Assembly (NCBI GenBank): GCA_025353725.1
Contig: JANXOF010000061.1
Coordinates: forward strand, 124,001 to 188,000
Reading direction: 5' to 3'
DNA from: Polyangiaceae bacterium
GTDB lineage: Bacteria > Myxococcota_A > Polyangia > Polyangiales > Polyangiaceae
DNA: 64,000 nt
Below are positions 29,514-39,200 of this stretch, piece after piece. The notes beneath the pieces were generated by a model. That model ran no database searches. It worked only from the letters and a program-made list of their open reading frames with translations, and had not been told where the DNA came from. The translations under genes were made by a program, and so were the position numbers. Every line of letters begins with the position of its first letter. Within the stretch, counting starts at the first letter, position 1.

Positions 29514-30113
29514 TTACTTGCATACCCACTTTCCGCGAGGCGTATTTCCTCGCGCCTCGCAGACGCACCACTTTCCTGTCGTCGTGCTCGGACAAGCCGC
29601 GCCAGGATTGTCGCAAGAGATATTGTTTACCGCGCCGGAGCACGCACCCGAGCTTGCCTGAAGAATCCCTAATTGATTTGCGAGCTTGCTCTTCGCCTCG
29701 CCAATGGTGATCGACGTCTCGGGTATCGTAGACTCGTCGTCGGAGTTAGAAAACCCTGCGTAACTACGCAGTCGCTGTTTCGCGGAACCGTCGAAAAACG
29801 AAACGCCGATATCGTAAAGCAGGTTCCCGTCGGTTACTTTTTGGTAGTCGTCGCTGACGAACGTCACGACGCTGGCACCGCCCAACGCGACGACCAGCCA
29901 AAGAAAAATTCCGCCACCTGCAACGGGTGCGACAGCCACGCCGGGCCCAATCTGAGAAGCGGCGGTATCGCTCGGCTCGGGCGAGGCCTTTTCCGTAGCG
30001 ACGTCCGAAGCACAGCCCCCGAGACTCAGCGATCCAACGCTCGTCGAGAGTGCCAGAAGGCCTAGAATCGCGTGGCGGGCGAGGCGTTTTGTCGGACGAA
30101 GTGGAGTGTTCAT
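29514..30113 (-). CDS. Lipoprotein with internal membrane segment
   Basis: This encodes 199 residues from ATG 30113. The signal peptide (ILGLLALSTSVGSLSLGGC) ends in lipobox SLGGC. A second hydrophobic stretch (GGGIFLWLVVALGGASVVTF) follows at about residues 75-95. The C-terminal 45 residues hold six Cys (ACSG, SCDN, ACPS, WCVC, VCK), likely disulfide-bonded outside the cytoplasm. No family is recognised. It converges on the kinase-ATPase gene with a 38-base gap. Confidence 0.75.
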   Translation of the reverse strand: MNTPLRPTKRLARHAILGLLALSTSVGSLSLGGCASDVATEKASPEPSDTAASQIGPGVAVAPVAGGGIFLWLVVALGGASVVTFVSDDYQKVTDGNLLYDIGVSFFDGSAKQRLRSYAGFSNSDDESTIPETSITIGEAKSKLANQLGILQASSGACSGAVNNISCDNPGAACPSTTTGKWCVCEARGNTPRGKWVCK

Positions 30114-30308
30114 GCAAGCCATCACAGCAACAAGCATACCGTGTGCGAGATTATGCTTTTTGCCCGCTTTGAGCGCCTACCTGCCGGCGCTCTGGTGTCA
30201 CCTCGCCCCAGTCCTCCACACTTCTGATCCACGCTCAGGAGTCTGACCACCGGAGATGACCTCTAGGCTGGCGCAAGCGCCGCTGTTCGCCGCATGGCGA
30301 GGAGGCGC

Positions 30309-30886
30309 TCACGCGACGTGTGCCACTGCCATTTTGCCGTAGCGTACGGCGACGCCCGCGGTCCTTAGAACTCCCCGCCAAGTGCGAGACCCAGCCCTTG
30401 CGGGGCGACATGCCATTTCACCATCGCTGAGTTCGGCGAGTGGGGCTCCCGGTGGCGTTGGTAATGGCACCCGAGGAACTCCGAGGCCGATCCTAACGTC
30501 GCTCACTGATTGAGCGAAAAGCTGAGTCTTCCGGTGAGGAGCACGAAGTGCGGTGCGAATGCCCTCGTCAAACAGTACTCCGCCCGAGTGACGATTCCCG
30601 TCGATCGATGCGACGAACACCATCATGAGCGTCGTCGCGGGGCAAGGCCGGTGACAGCGCCGGCTCCTGCTCCGAACCTTCGGTACGAAGAGCGACAAAG
30701 GAGAGGCTTTCGCTCGTTGGGTGCTTGGTGAGTTCGCGCTTGCTGGGCGGATACGACGGTCTTCGGGTCTCCGCCCTGCGGCTCGCTTGCCTCGCTGGCA
30801 CTTGCCGTTCGAGGCACCGCGAGAAACACGAACGCGAGGGCGCTCACCGACGCGGTCCGACGCTGAATCCGGCAGACCGTATTCAT
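30309..30886 (-). pseudogene. Decayed gene for an exported protein, probably outer-membrane type
   Basis: From ATG 30886 a good signal peptide is read (TASVSALAFVFLAVPRTASA), then about 45 polar residues and RRFGAGAGAVTGLAP before the frame ends at 30623. Another frame continues with ATTLMMVFVASIDGNRHSGG and about 100 further residues to 30309. The Gly/Ala-rich segment followed by short strands recalls myxobacterial outer-membrane proteins of unknown function. At least one frameshift is needed, near 30640-30660. The strand-rich reading is an interpretation by eye. Confidence 0.4.
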
Positions 30887-30971
30887 CGCAGCTCACAACG
30901 TAACAGACCGAGCGCGAGGTATTCGTGGATTGGCGAGACGCAGGTCGCGCGCTCTCGCCAGCCCTATCTGC

Positions 30972-31757
30972 TCAAGGATATTCGACGAGAAAGCGCTCAA
31001 TAAAGACGCGATAGGCGTCGACGCGAGTGCTGTTCGCTGGCCCGATGCAGAATGCGATGCCGAACGAGTTGACGCCGATAAGGGTCTCCACTCCGTTGAC
31101 CTGCGCGAGGACCGGGCCGCCCGAGTCGCCGCTACAAATCGTCTTACCGAAGAAATTACCCGTTTGAAGCAGTGTCGGGTCAAAGCTGTTCAGCTTCACC
31201 ATCGCCTCACGTTTCACGCCCGCGCCTTTTTGCCCGAAGCCGTCGTTCAGGCCGTAGCCTACGAGGTGTATATCGGCTCCTGTGAGGCTATCGGCGAGGG
31301 GCTCGAGGTTGATAGGCATCGGTGTGATGTCCGTGATCGCCTCTTCGAGAATCGCTATTCCGATATCGTGTCCTTCTTGGGGCGCCTTCTCGTTGAACGC
31401 CTCGTCCCATCGAACGGCCGTTACGTTGACCACGCGAGGCCGATTGTTGGCGTCGTTCAGGTCGCTACCGATGAGTGCTTTGAACTCCGCGCCCTCGCCA
31501 ACGGTGGCCGTAGCTACGCAGTGTGCCGCCGTGACAAGGACGCGTGGCGCGATAAGCGTCGTTGTGCACAGCGCACCACTGTCAGCACCCGGCTTTCGCG
31601 CGTAAAGCGCCATCACCGAGGGCGTTCCCGCCGTTGCGGTGCCGCCGATAATCGGCGAGCGGCTCACGCCGACGGTCTCCTCGGCTACCGGTGACGCACA
31701 TGCTGCAACTCCTGAGAGCATCGCGACGAATCCGCAGAGCAATGCGCTATTTTGCAT
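30972..31757 (-). CDS. Trypsin-like serine protease, lipoprotein (S1 family)
   Basis: This encodes 261 residues. A lipoprotein signal (FVAMLSGVAAC, Cys20) leads into a chymotrypsin-fold domain starting at IIGGT. The catalytic triad is complete: His79 in VLVTAAHC, Asp131 in HDIGI and Ser212 in CSGDSGGP. The protein should be an extracytoplasmic, membrane-tethered endopeptidase. Substrate preference is hard to read without the S1 pocket residue aligned. Similar single-domain trypsin lipoproteins are common in predatory myxobacteria. No operon partner: a decayed gene lies downstream and a gene-poor region upstream. Confidence 0.92.
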   Translation of the reverse strand: MQNSALLCGFVAMLSGVAACASPVAEETVGVSRSPIIGGTATAGTPSVMALYARKPGADSGALCTTTLIAPRVLVTAAHCVATATVGEGAEFKALIGSDLNDANNRPRVVNVTAVRWDEAFNEKAPQEGHDIGIAILEEAITDITPMPINLEPLADSLTGADIHLVGYGLNDGFGQKGAGVKREAMVKLNSFDPTLLQTGNFFGKTICSGDSGGPVLAQVNGVETLIGVNSFGIAFCIGPANSTRVDAYRVFIERFLVEYP

Positions 31758-32257
31758 TCTAAACCTCCAATATCAATTTAGTAAATCACGCCAGTGGCGA
31801 CAACAGGCGACAAACCTGCAGGAGCGCGCATGAAGTCGTCAAAGGACTTTCACGTCTCACTCCCGTTTCGTAGGAGTCTCACGCACGATGTGCGCGAATG
31901 TCGCCCGCGCCGTTTACGCATGCTTTGCCGAAGTTTTCGCTAAGCGCGGCGGAAGGAACGACCCGAATTTGGCTTGTTCGCAGTGGCGGGAGCGGCTCCA
32001 CGTTCGGTCCTGCTCATCCGCCGTGGGGCAACCATCCCACGATCGCGAGGTCACCCGACCACGGTAGGCGCTGTGCGAAGGAGCGTCGAAAAGTGTGATT
32101 ACCCCTACGGAGTATTCTCGGCATTCCCATCACGGCTACGATGTGGGAATGGTATGAGAAGGTAGGGCCTGCGAGACCACCAAGAGATGACGGGGCACTT
32201 GGAGCTTCCGGAGCTGCGTGCTCAACGTGAGTCAAGCCTCGCCGCCGACACCGCAAA
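31758..32257. other. Gene-poor stretch
   Basis: No convincing intact gene in 500 bases upstream of the trypsin-like gene. Short open frames exist on both strands (for example 31898-32098 plus) but lack ribosome sites and recognisable families. The stretch may contain the decayed 5' end of the remnant that starts near 32258, and must contain the promoter for the protease gene on the minus strand. Confidence 0.35.
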
Positions 32258-32609
32258 AGCTGTAAAGACAATTTTTGTGCTGGCGGATTAAAGAATACCG
32301 CCGTCAAGTTTGCGTACGATAATCAGTTATTCTAGAATAGCAATGTGTTCGCCTATGCTGAAGTTAGAGGCTCGCTCATTGGCGCTTCTTGCGCAACGAA
32401 CTATTCGCCGAAGCAGGTCGGGGCAGCTGACGCGGGCGTTACTGCATCATTCGACGAAACTGGTAGCGCAAACTTCGGCCATTAGAATCTGTCGCTCGGT
32501 TGCAAGGCCCTTGTATAAAATTGTCTATAACGACTTTGATCTTCCCGGACCCAATCATACTCAAGTGCGGATGACGCCTTCGTCTGCGTGTGTCATCAAC
32601 GATGACTAG
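32258..32609 (+). pseudogene. Decayed gene remnant, exported-protein-like
   Basis: One frame reads SCKDNFCAGGLKNTAVKFAY and, after a TAG at 32333, NSNVFAYAEVRGSLIGASCA onward to a stop at 32483. Composition is rich in Gly, Ser, Thr and Asn and low in Arg, unlike out-of-frame translation of this GC-rich DNA. A third piece in another frame (KIVYNDFDLPGPNHTQVRMT) ends at 32609. These fit one gene broken by a stop and a frameshift. No family is recognised. Confidence 0.4.
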
Positions 32610-32874
32610 CCTTTTTGCCAGTGGTAGGAGTCGAGCCGAGCAACGACAGGCGGCGATCGGTCTCTCTCTCGGTCGAGATGGTCTCGTTGAAGGTCGTCCT
32701 GCGCCATCAAACGCATTTGCGTCGTAGGCGTGCGACTGAACCCGGACTGTCAACGGCGCGCGCTTAAGCTTGTGGCGCGCGGCTTTCCTACTACCTCAGC
32801 TTGAGGAACTTTACAGTGGCCGGGGCGACGATATTGCGTCAACGGCTCCGGCTGCTTTCATTTCAACCAGCGCA

Positions 32875-33247
32875 CTAGAAAATGCACTTATTTTCGTAGG
32901 GGCGAAACGAGGCATTGGCGTTCACGATTGGCACACCTAAGACCAACGGCTGGACGATCAGAAGCCGGTCGAAAGGGTCGCCAGGATGAGTCTCGAGCGT
33001 CTCAAGTGCAGCCACATGCCGTACCTCAATCGAAACGGCCACGAAGTCGTTTCTAGCGACGTGTTCGACGACGGAGGTTGTAGCCCTCGAGGTTAGCTTT
33101 AACTTGCCGAGGCGAACTTTAATTGCCATCTCACTACGCAGTGACCAAACTCACGCCGCATTCGTGGCTTGCAATCGCGGCGCGCGCTCGTGACTAAGGT
33201 CGCTTGTCGACTTCGACCCACCAGAGAAAAGCGTGCGTATCGAGCAT
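32875..33247 (-). pseudogene. Inactivated VapC-type PIN-domain toxin
   Basis: Reading from ATG 33247 gives MLDTHAFLWWVEVDKRP, the typical VapC start with the first PIN-domain Asp, then an in-frame TAG. The same frame continues with RARAAIASHECGVSLVTA and a second TAG. A one-base shift then leads to EMAIKVRLGKLKL and the rest of a normal PIN domain, ending with PGDPFDRLLIVQPLVLGVPI and VNANASF. Joined, this is a full-length toxin gene with two stops and one frameshift. VapC proteins are Mg-dependent RNases; this copy cannot be made. Its antitoxin, just upstream, is broken too. Confidence 0.85.
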
Positions 33248-33252
33248 AAGAT

Positions 33253-33480
33253 TCAGGGAAGGTAGGCTTTGAAATCCGACGGCGTCACGTCAAAGTCCTC
33301 CGCCATCTAGAGAATTTGCCCTTTGCCCGAGCCTGGCTTTCGAATTTTCTCTGTTTTGCTTGATCGGTACGAGGCGAAGGACAGGCGTGTTGTGGTTGGG
33401 GATGACAATGTCTTCGCCAACCATTGCCTCTTTGACCAATTCGGAAAAACGCGCTTTTGTCTTGCCGACGTTAGATTCAG
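33253..33480 (-). pseudogene. Inactivated Phd/YefM-type antitoxin partner of the VapC remnant
   Basis: The minus strand reads NVGKTKARFSELVKEAMVGE followed by DIVIPNHNTPVLRLVPIK, the conserved Phd/YefM N-terminal DNA-binding half. After a frameshift near 33325 the C-terminal toxin-binding tail follows as GKGQIL, a TAG stop, then MAEDFDVTPSDFKAYLP, ending at 33253. The toxin ATG lies 5 bases beyond, the normal order for these operons. No clear start codon remains. The pair is a dead toxin-antitoxin locus. Confidence 0.8.
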
Positions 33481-33614
33481 CCTACTGATTGTCGTAGCTG
33501 ACCAAATGGGGGCGTCAATCCGCGCGGTCGAGCCCCAATCGTGCTGAATCGCAGAGTGAAAGGACTTCGACCGAGTCGTGATCCGCTTCTCAACGGCCGA
33601 GTCACGCCGCGCTT

Positions 33615-34736
33615 TCAGCCGTAGCGTGTTTCGAAGAGCGCTCGGACCGCGGGCATCGCGCGCATCATGGCGAGCGAGTAGTCCGCGTGGCCGTGAGCAA
33701 AGCCGTTTCCAATCACGAGGTCGACGTCTTTTGAAACGCCTTCGGCTCCGAGTGCGGCTTTGGTGAAGCTCGTCGACATGGCGAAGAAGTAGGCGACGCC
33801 GCGATCACGCGTGACCATGATGGCGCTCATCTCAGCATCGCTTACATTCACGCACGAAAGCGCGAGATCGACTTCTCTACCCCCGTTCGCGGAAAGTACC
33901 GCCGATCGTGCGCCGACGGGATCGCGCGCGTCGAGTTCGAGAACGACGTCACACAAGCCGAGTGCGCGGAGATCGCTCGCGTACGGCGCGTGACTCTCGA
34001 CGCCAACGATTCGTGCCGTCGGTCCTCCCGTTCGCCGCGCCTCGGCCGCGCACAGGATGCCGCTTTTGCCGCCGGCCCCGAAAATACACACGCTCGACCC
34101 CGGGATGACGAGCCGCGCTACCTGCGGTGCCGCACCCGCCACATCAAGCACGGCGAGCGCGAGCCGCTCGGGCATATCGACGGGCATCCGGGCGTAAGCG
34201 CCGCTCGCGAAGAGCAACGCTTCGCCCTCGACGTCGACCTGGGCGCTGGCGGCGCGCACCGCGAGCACGCGGTCCACGCGGAGCGGTGTTAGGGAAAGTG
34301 ACACAAGGCTCGCGACCCGATCTCCGGGCTTTAGCGACGTGCGATCCGGATGCCCCGGCGCGACTTGGAGGACTCGGCCAAGCAGCATTCCGCCGGAGCC
34401 CGTGACGAAATTGTGCTGCTTTCCTCGCGCCGACACGGTTTCTCGCACGCGGCGTGAAACGGCGACATCGACGGACTCCCCAAGCGCCGCCCCCTCTTCT
34501 TCCATCTGACGAAAGCTCGCCGCGTCGACGTTGAGCGTTGTGACCTCGAGGAGCAATTCACCCTCGTAAAGAAGGGAGAAATCGTTGTCGACCCTCCGCG
34601 CCGGCTGCGGCAGTGTGCCCTTTGGCTCGAGCGTTCGGTGTGTCCCAAAGCGGTCGCCCCCGCCCGCAAGGCCGCGCGCTCCTTTCCCGTGCACGTCACC
34701 GTCTCGGTCGCCCATATTTGCCGTTGTATCCGCCAT
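33615..34736 (-). CDS. kdd: L-erythro-3,5-diaminohexanoate dehydrogenase
   Basis: This encodes 373 residues from ATG 34736. The N-terminal region has FGTHRTLEPKGTLPQPARRV followed by DNDF, closely following the KDD enzyme of lysine fermentation, and a later Rossmann motif VCIFGAGGKSGILCAAEA for NAD. KDD deaminates L-erythro-3,5-diaminohexanoate to 3-keto-5-aminohexanoate, the step after lysine 2,3- and 5,6-aminomutase. None of the other genes of that pathway (kamA, kamDE, kce, kal) lies in the window. The ATG at 34736 is chosen because the conserved region starts about 25 residues later. It is divergent from the FHA gene, 94 bases away. Confidence 0.88.
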   Translation of the reverse strand: MADTTANMGDRDGDVHGKGARGLAGGGDRFGTHRTLEPKGTLPQPARRVDNDFSLLYEGELLLEVTTLNVDAASFRQMEEEGAALGESVDVAVSRRVRETVSARGKQHNFVTGSGGMLLGRVLQVAPGHPDRTSLKPGDRVASLVSLSLTPLRVDRVLAVRAASAQVDVEGEALLFASGAYARMPVDMPERLALAVLDVAGAAPQVARLVIPGSSVCIFGAGGKSGILCAAEARRTGGPTARIVGVESHAPYASDLRALGLCDVVLELDARDPVGARSAVLSANGGREVDLALSCVNVSDAEMSAIMVTRDRGVAYFFAMSTSFTKAALGAEGVSKDVDLVIGNGFAHGHADYSLAMMRAMPAVRALFETRYG

Positions 34737-34830
34737 GCGTCGCTCGTTCCATACCGCGACTTGACCTTGTTTGCTCGATCTCGATACTCTCAGTGTCCGA
34801 GCCGATAAGCCCGCTCTGGGCCTCACGCTG

Positions 34831-35937
34831 ATGCAAGACCCCGCTCACAAGGCATCACACATGCCCTCGACCCCGCCCGGTACGCCCGGACCACCCGGCC
34901 CCACGGGCCCCATCGCCCCCATTTCGTCCAGCTCATCCAGCACGTCAGGTTCGTCCGGCGGTGCGGGCGCGTCTAACGCGTCTAGCGCCTCGGGCAGCCG
35001 GCCGGGCACGCCGGGGGCGGCGAGAGCCTATGTTTTGCGCTTCATTAGCGGCAAGTACCAAGGCGGGGAGTTTCCTATCGTCAACGACAAGCCCATCATC
35101 GTAGGTCGCTCGAGCGATCTGGATATGGTGCTGGTCGAGGACATGGTTAGCCGCAAGCACGCCCGCATCTCGATGCAGCAAGACCAGATTTGGATCGAGG
35201 ACCTCGGCTCGACGAACGGCTCTTTCGTGAATGGCGAAAAGATCAAGCGCGCGCGACTCAAGGAGGGGGATCGCGTTTTGATCGGTACGAGCATCCTCAA
35301 AGTTATCGCGGGCGAGGGCGCTCGCGTCGACACCACCGACGCAAAGCGCGACCTTGAAAACGTAGCTGCCGCGCGGCGCAGCTCTCAGCCGCGCACCATG
35401 AGTGGAAGTATCGAGGAGGTTCCTCTTCCCGACCTTTTGCAGCTCTTCGGCACCTCGAAGAAGAGCGGTGTTCTCGTGATTCGGACCGAGTCGGATGACG
35501 TCGGTAAGATCTTTATGCGGAAGGGACTTATCTACTTCGCGTCGATCAACGACCTCGAAGAGATTCCGCCGATGAAGAGCATCTTCCGGATGCTCACATG
35601 GCAAAAAGGACTTTTCGACCTCGACCCTCCGGATGAGCGGGAATTCCCCAACGAGATTACCGTCAGCGTGCAAGAGGTCCTGATGGAGGGCCTTCGCCAA
35701 CTCGACGAGTTCAACGAAATACGAAGTGCGCTGCCTGACCTCAACACGCGCCTCGTACTCTCGCAGCCGCTACTTCCGCCCCTTCGCGATTTGAAACCCG
35801 AGGAGCTGGATATACTTCAGCTCGCGCACAGCTTCGGTCACCTCGAGACGCTACTGAATAAGAGTCAGGCCACGGACCTCGACACGGTCCAATTCATTCT
35901 GAAGCTCATCAAAAACGCGTACCTTCGGCCCGAGTAA
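34831..35937 (+). CDS. FHA and DUF4388 (PATAN) domain signalling protein
   Basis: This encodes 368 residues from ATG 34831; ATG 34861 is an alternative. The first 65 residues are a Pro/Gly/Ser linker. The FHA domain follows (IIVGRSSDLDMVLVEDMVSR, then KHARI and LGSTNGSFVNG) with the Arg, Ser-Arg-Lys-His and Asn residues that bind phosphothreonine. The DUF4388 domain (MSGSIEEVPLPDLLQLFGTS, then KKSGVLVI) and a C-terminal helical region end the protein. FHA-DUF4388 proteins act in Ser/Thr-kinase networks of this phylum, and two to three kinases lie in this window. Direct partners are not evident. Confidence 0.93.
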   Translation: MQDPAHKASHMPSTPPGTPGPPGPTGPIAPISSSSSSTSGSSGGAGASNASSASGSRPGTPGAARAYVLRFISGKYQGGEFPIVNDKPIIVGRSSDLDMVLVEDMVSRKHARISMQQDQIWIEDLGSTNGSFVNGEKIKRARLKEGDRVLIGTSILKVIAGEGARVDTTDAKRDLENVAAARRSSQPRTMSGSIEEVPLPDLLQLFGTSKKSGVLVIRTESDDVGKIFMRKGLIYFASINDLEEIPPMKSIFRMLTWQKGLFDLDPPDEREFPNEITVSVQEVLMEGLRQLDEFNEIRSALPDLNTRLVLSQPLLPPLRDLKPEELDILQLAHSFGHLETLLNKSQATDLDTVQFILKLIKNAYLRPE

Positions 35938-35962
35938 GTCCGCGCGAAGATGCGACGAGTGC

Positions 35963-36127
35963 CTACTCGTTCTCCTTAGAGCGGCGCGGGCCACCCTTCT
36001 CTCGGGCTGCGTATGCGTCGTGTCGCCCGGTGCGCTTGGACTTAGGTTTGGTATTCTTGCAACGCGTTTGAATGCCGACGCGCGTACTCTGTCGCCCAAT
36101 GGGCGAGACGGTCGCCCGGTCGGACAT
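35963..36127 (-). CDS. Possible small basic protein
   Basis: This encodes 54 residues starting MSDRATVSPIGRQSTRVGIQ. The C-terminal half is very basic (KNTKPKSKRTGRHDAYAARE), as in small nucleic-acid-binding proteins, but no family is recognised. An ATG 20 codons upstream is also in frame. It lies between the ends of the FHA gene and the metalloprotease gene. High Arg/Lys content can arise by chance in GC-rich DNA, so the call is weak. Confidence 0.35.
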   Translation of the reverse strand: MSDRATVSPIGRQSTRVGIQTRCKNTKPKSKRTGRHDAYAAREKGGPRRSKENE

Positions 36128-36225
36128 TCGATGCGTACCCGTTCCATCTGTGAACGTTGACAGAACGCGCGACGAACAATAAGGCAAAACCCTAGCTCGT
36201 GATGGCCAGGGCCTTTGACGGAAAT

Positions 36226-36257
36226 GCGCTTTCGAGCTTCGAAAAGTGCGAAAGCGC
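36226..36257 (-). terminator. Hairpin downstream of the metalloprotease gene
   Basis: Inverted repeat GCGCTTTCG / CGAAAGCGC (9 bp, 14-base loop) begins 13 bases past the stop of the 36271-40728 gene. The following minus-strand bases (ATTTCCG) give only a weak U-run, so it is a candidate terminator, not a strong one. Confidence 0.4.
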
Positions 36258-36270
36258 GTTCAAGGATGAC

Positions 36271-39200
36271 TCAGTCGCCGCCGCTACCACCGCCTAGCGG
36301 GCCGCCGCCGAAGAGGTTGCCCGCTTGGCGCATGCCGTCGAGCAGGCCGATGTAACGACGCAGTGCCTTTTCCGCGGCGGGACCACCGTTCGCGTTTGCG
36401 ACCGGTGCGCCGTTCGCAAGTACGAGCGAAGGCTCGCCGTACGCGTTTCTCTTCGGAGCACCGTCGAGGCCAGAACCCGGAGACGGCTCTCGTTCGATGG
36501 CATACGCATCGCCGAGCAGCTCATTCGCCTTTTGAAGCATGCGAGACGCAATGCCTGTTTCGACGGCGCGGCCGCCGATGCTCTCCGTGCCAAAGCGCGT
36601 GGCTACGTAGCGGTATCCGGAGACCGGATCGGTAAAGGCGAGTTTGCGTGCGTCGGGGATAGCAGGTCCTGGATCACCCTCGAGGCGTACACGCAACTTG
36701 GTTGCGAGCGTCATGTCGGTACTGAACCGCGAAAACAGCAGCGCGTAGATACCGCCGCCGATTTCATTGGCGTACCCGACGTTCGGGAACAGAACGCGGG
36801 CCCCGACGGGGCGAACGAGCTTCGATGCGTCTCGGTTGAGAAGGCTGAAACCGACCAATGGATTGTCGTCCGCGACAGCCGACGGAGCAACGGTCTCCCA
36901 ATCCTCAGAGAGGATGCCCCCGAGCAAACGGTCGAGCGCGTGCGGCGTGTCCGTGCGGAAGCTAATGTACGGCTCTCGTCCGTCGAGCGCATTGTCGCGA
37001 GAAACGGTCGAGAGCGTCGGTCGCGCGTCCACGAGCTCTCGGAGGGCTAGCACCTTCTCCTCGTCAAACCCCGAATACTTAGGGAATTTCTGGTAGTCCC
37101 AGCTTCCGCCTAAGCCATTGTCGAACTCGAGTTGCACGAACCGACCGTCGATGATCCCGATAGAGCTCGTGACCCCCGTCGGCGCCGCAGTCACATCGAA
37201 AATCGGAAGAGCGCCCGTGCGTTTCGGCGTGCGACTGGTCGTCTCCGCCCCAAGTCCGTATTCCCCTGGCTCGGGCGTGAGGATCACGCGCTGCAGGAAG
37301 TTGAACATCTCCGCCGCGGCCATCACGGCGGTGCGCGCCTGGTCGTCGTCATCAAGTTGCGCGGGCGTCGCGCGCGCGATGTCGACCGTCGAGTTCCAGT
37401 GGTACCCGCGGATCCGCGCAAACGTGCTGTTCGCGACCGAGCTCGGCAGGGACCACCACGCAAATTCTTTGTTCTGGCGGCGAAAGTACTGCCACGGGTA
37501 GGTGAGGTCGAAGCGTTTGGCGACATTGACGGTGATTTCGTAGAGGTCAGCGCCGCTATCGAACAGCTTTGCGTGAAGGTAGCCACCGCTGCTGTAGTCC
37601 TCGCCGTAGCGGTACTGCCAGCGCACGAGCGGCTTTCCCCCCTCGTCTTTGCCTTGCCAGCGAATCCCGTTCACCCCTGTCGGTGAGCCGCTGATTTCGA
37701 TTTTGTCCGTCGGCATATCTTCGTAGGCAAGGTGATTTTTCGGAGAAGGCCCGCACACCTTGCCGTGGACGATTCGCCACTTTGCGCGGTCCTTCTCGTC
37801 TTGAGTCGCTGGGCGACAGTCGCGCACGGGGTCGAAGACTTTCGCTTCGCTTGCAGCCCGCGTGTAGTGCATACCAAAGCCCTTTCCTGGGGAAAAGACG
37901 AGGTCGTCAGGTATTCCCTGGGAAAGCGTGAGGACCGCGAAGCGAGACTGATCGCTGCGCGGAACTTGTCGCTCATCGAACGTTTCGAGCGAACGCCCGT
38001 AGAGCGTCTTCATGAAGTGAAGGTCGTAGGTCCCTGCGCCGACCGTCTCGCCAAACCGCTCGATTTGGTATTCCATCGTCGACGTGTTGGCAAAGTACTC
38101 GATGCCCGGTCGCGCTTCGCCGGCCAGCCCTTGCTCGTCATCCGTCGCGGGATCGAGGTAGCGGGGACCCATGCATGTATCCGTGCCGCCCGTGCGAGGC
38201 GCCGTGCATATCTCCTTCGCTTTGCCCTCGTTCGTGCGTAGTTGCCAATACTGCGGTGAATAGTTCATGGCGTCCCACGAACTCGCGAAGTTGTGGCGCA
38301 TACCGAGCGAATGGCCGATCTCGTGGAACGCAATGCCTTTGACCGATTCGCGGAGCAAATCGGCATAAATTTTCGCGCCGCGCTCCTTGGCGTCGAGCGT
38401 GCCGTAAAGCTGTTTGAAGTACGGCGCGAGCGAGGGTTGGTAGAGGCTGCCGGCCGCAGCCGCCGACGTCGGATCTTGAAAGCAAACGCCCTTGTTGCCG
38501 AGGTAGGCGTTATAGCGGTCTGCGAGCTCTTGAACGCGCGCCGGATCTTCGCTCGCGAATGCGCGAATCGAGTTGAATACGTCGCTCGACGTGTCTTTTG
38601 ATTCGGCGACGACGCGGCGTAGTCCTCGATTCGCGATGTTTGCACGAAGCGGACTTGCATCGAGGCGCTTGAGAAGGGCTTTGACCTGGTCGTCAGCCGC
38701 GGTCATGTTTCCGCCGCTTGGCGCGCTCAGTTGCTTGAGTTTAGCCGCGCGAAGTTGGCGCGCGTCTCGAGTCAACTGCGCCGTGGCTGCCGTACCCTCG
38801 CCCGTGGCGGCCTGAACGTTGGCTTGATTCGCTTTTGCGTCTTGAACGAGTGCCGCGATCGCGTCCGGCGTTTTTGCGGTTTCGACAACGGCGCCGACTT
38901 TGCCGTTTTTTACGAGATCCGCGTAACGCGAGGCGGGAACGCCTTTGATGAGTTCATCGAGGGTGAGGTCGCCGAGCGCGATTTGCAGGACGTCACGCTG
39001 CTGAGCCGCCGCAGCTGTCGCGGAGCGCATCATGGTCGTCGCGGACACGCCAAGCATCTCACCGGTGAGCGGGTCTGCGCCGATCGTGGCCACGCCGCCG
39101 TAGGGCGCGCGGGAGGCGAAAGGCCAGTAGATAGCGTAGTTTTTTCGCACGTCGCCGAGGCGAATCGCATCCCCCGGCTTGCCACAAATCGGTGGGTCGT

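Noticed and set aside
32602-32727. Plus frame MTSLFASGRSRAEQRQAAIG
   Set aside because: About 41 codons, no ribosome site and no known relatives; could be chance or part of the decayed gene before it.
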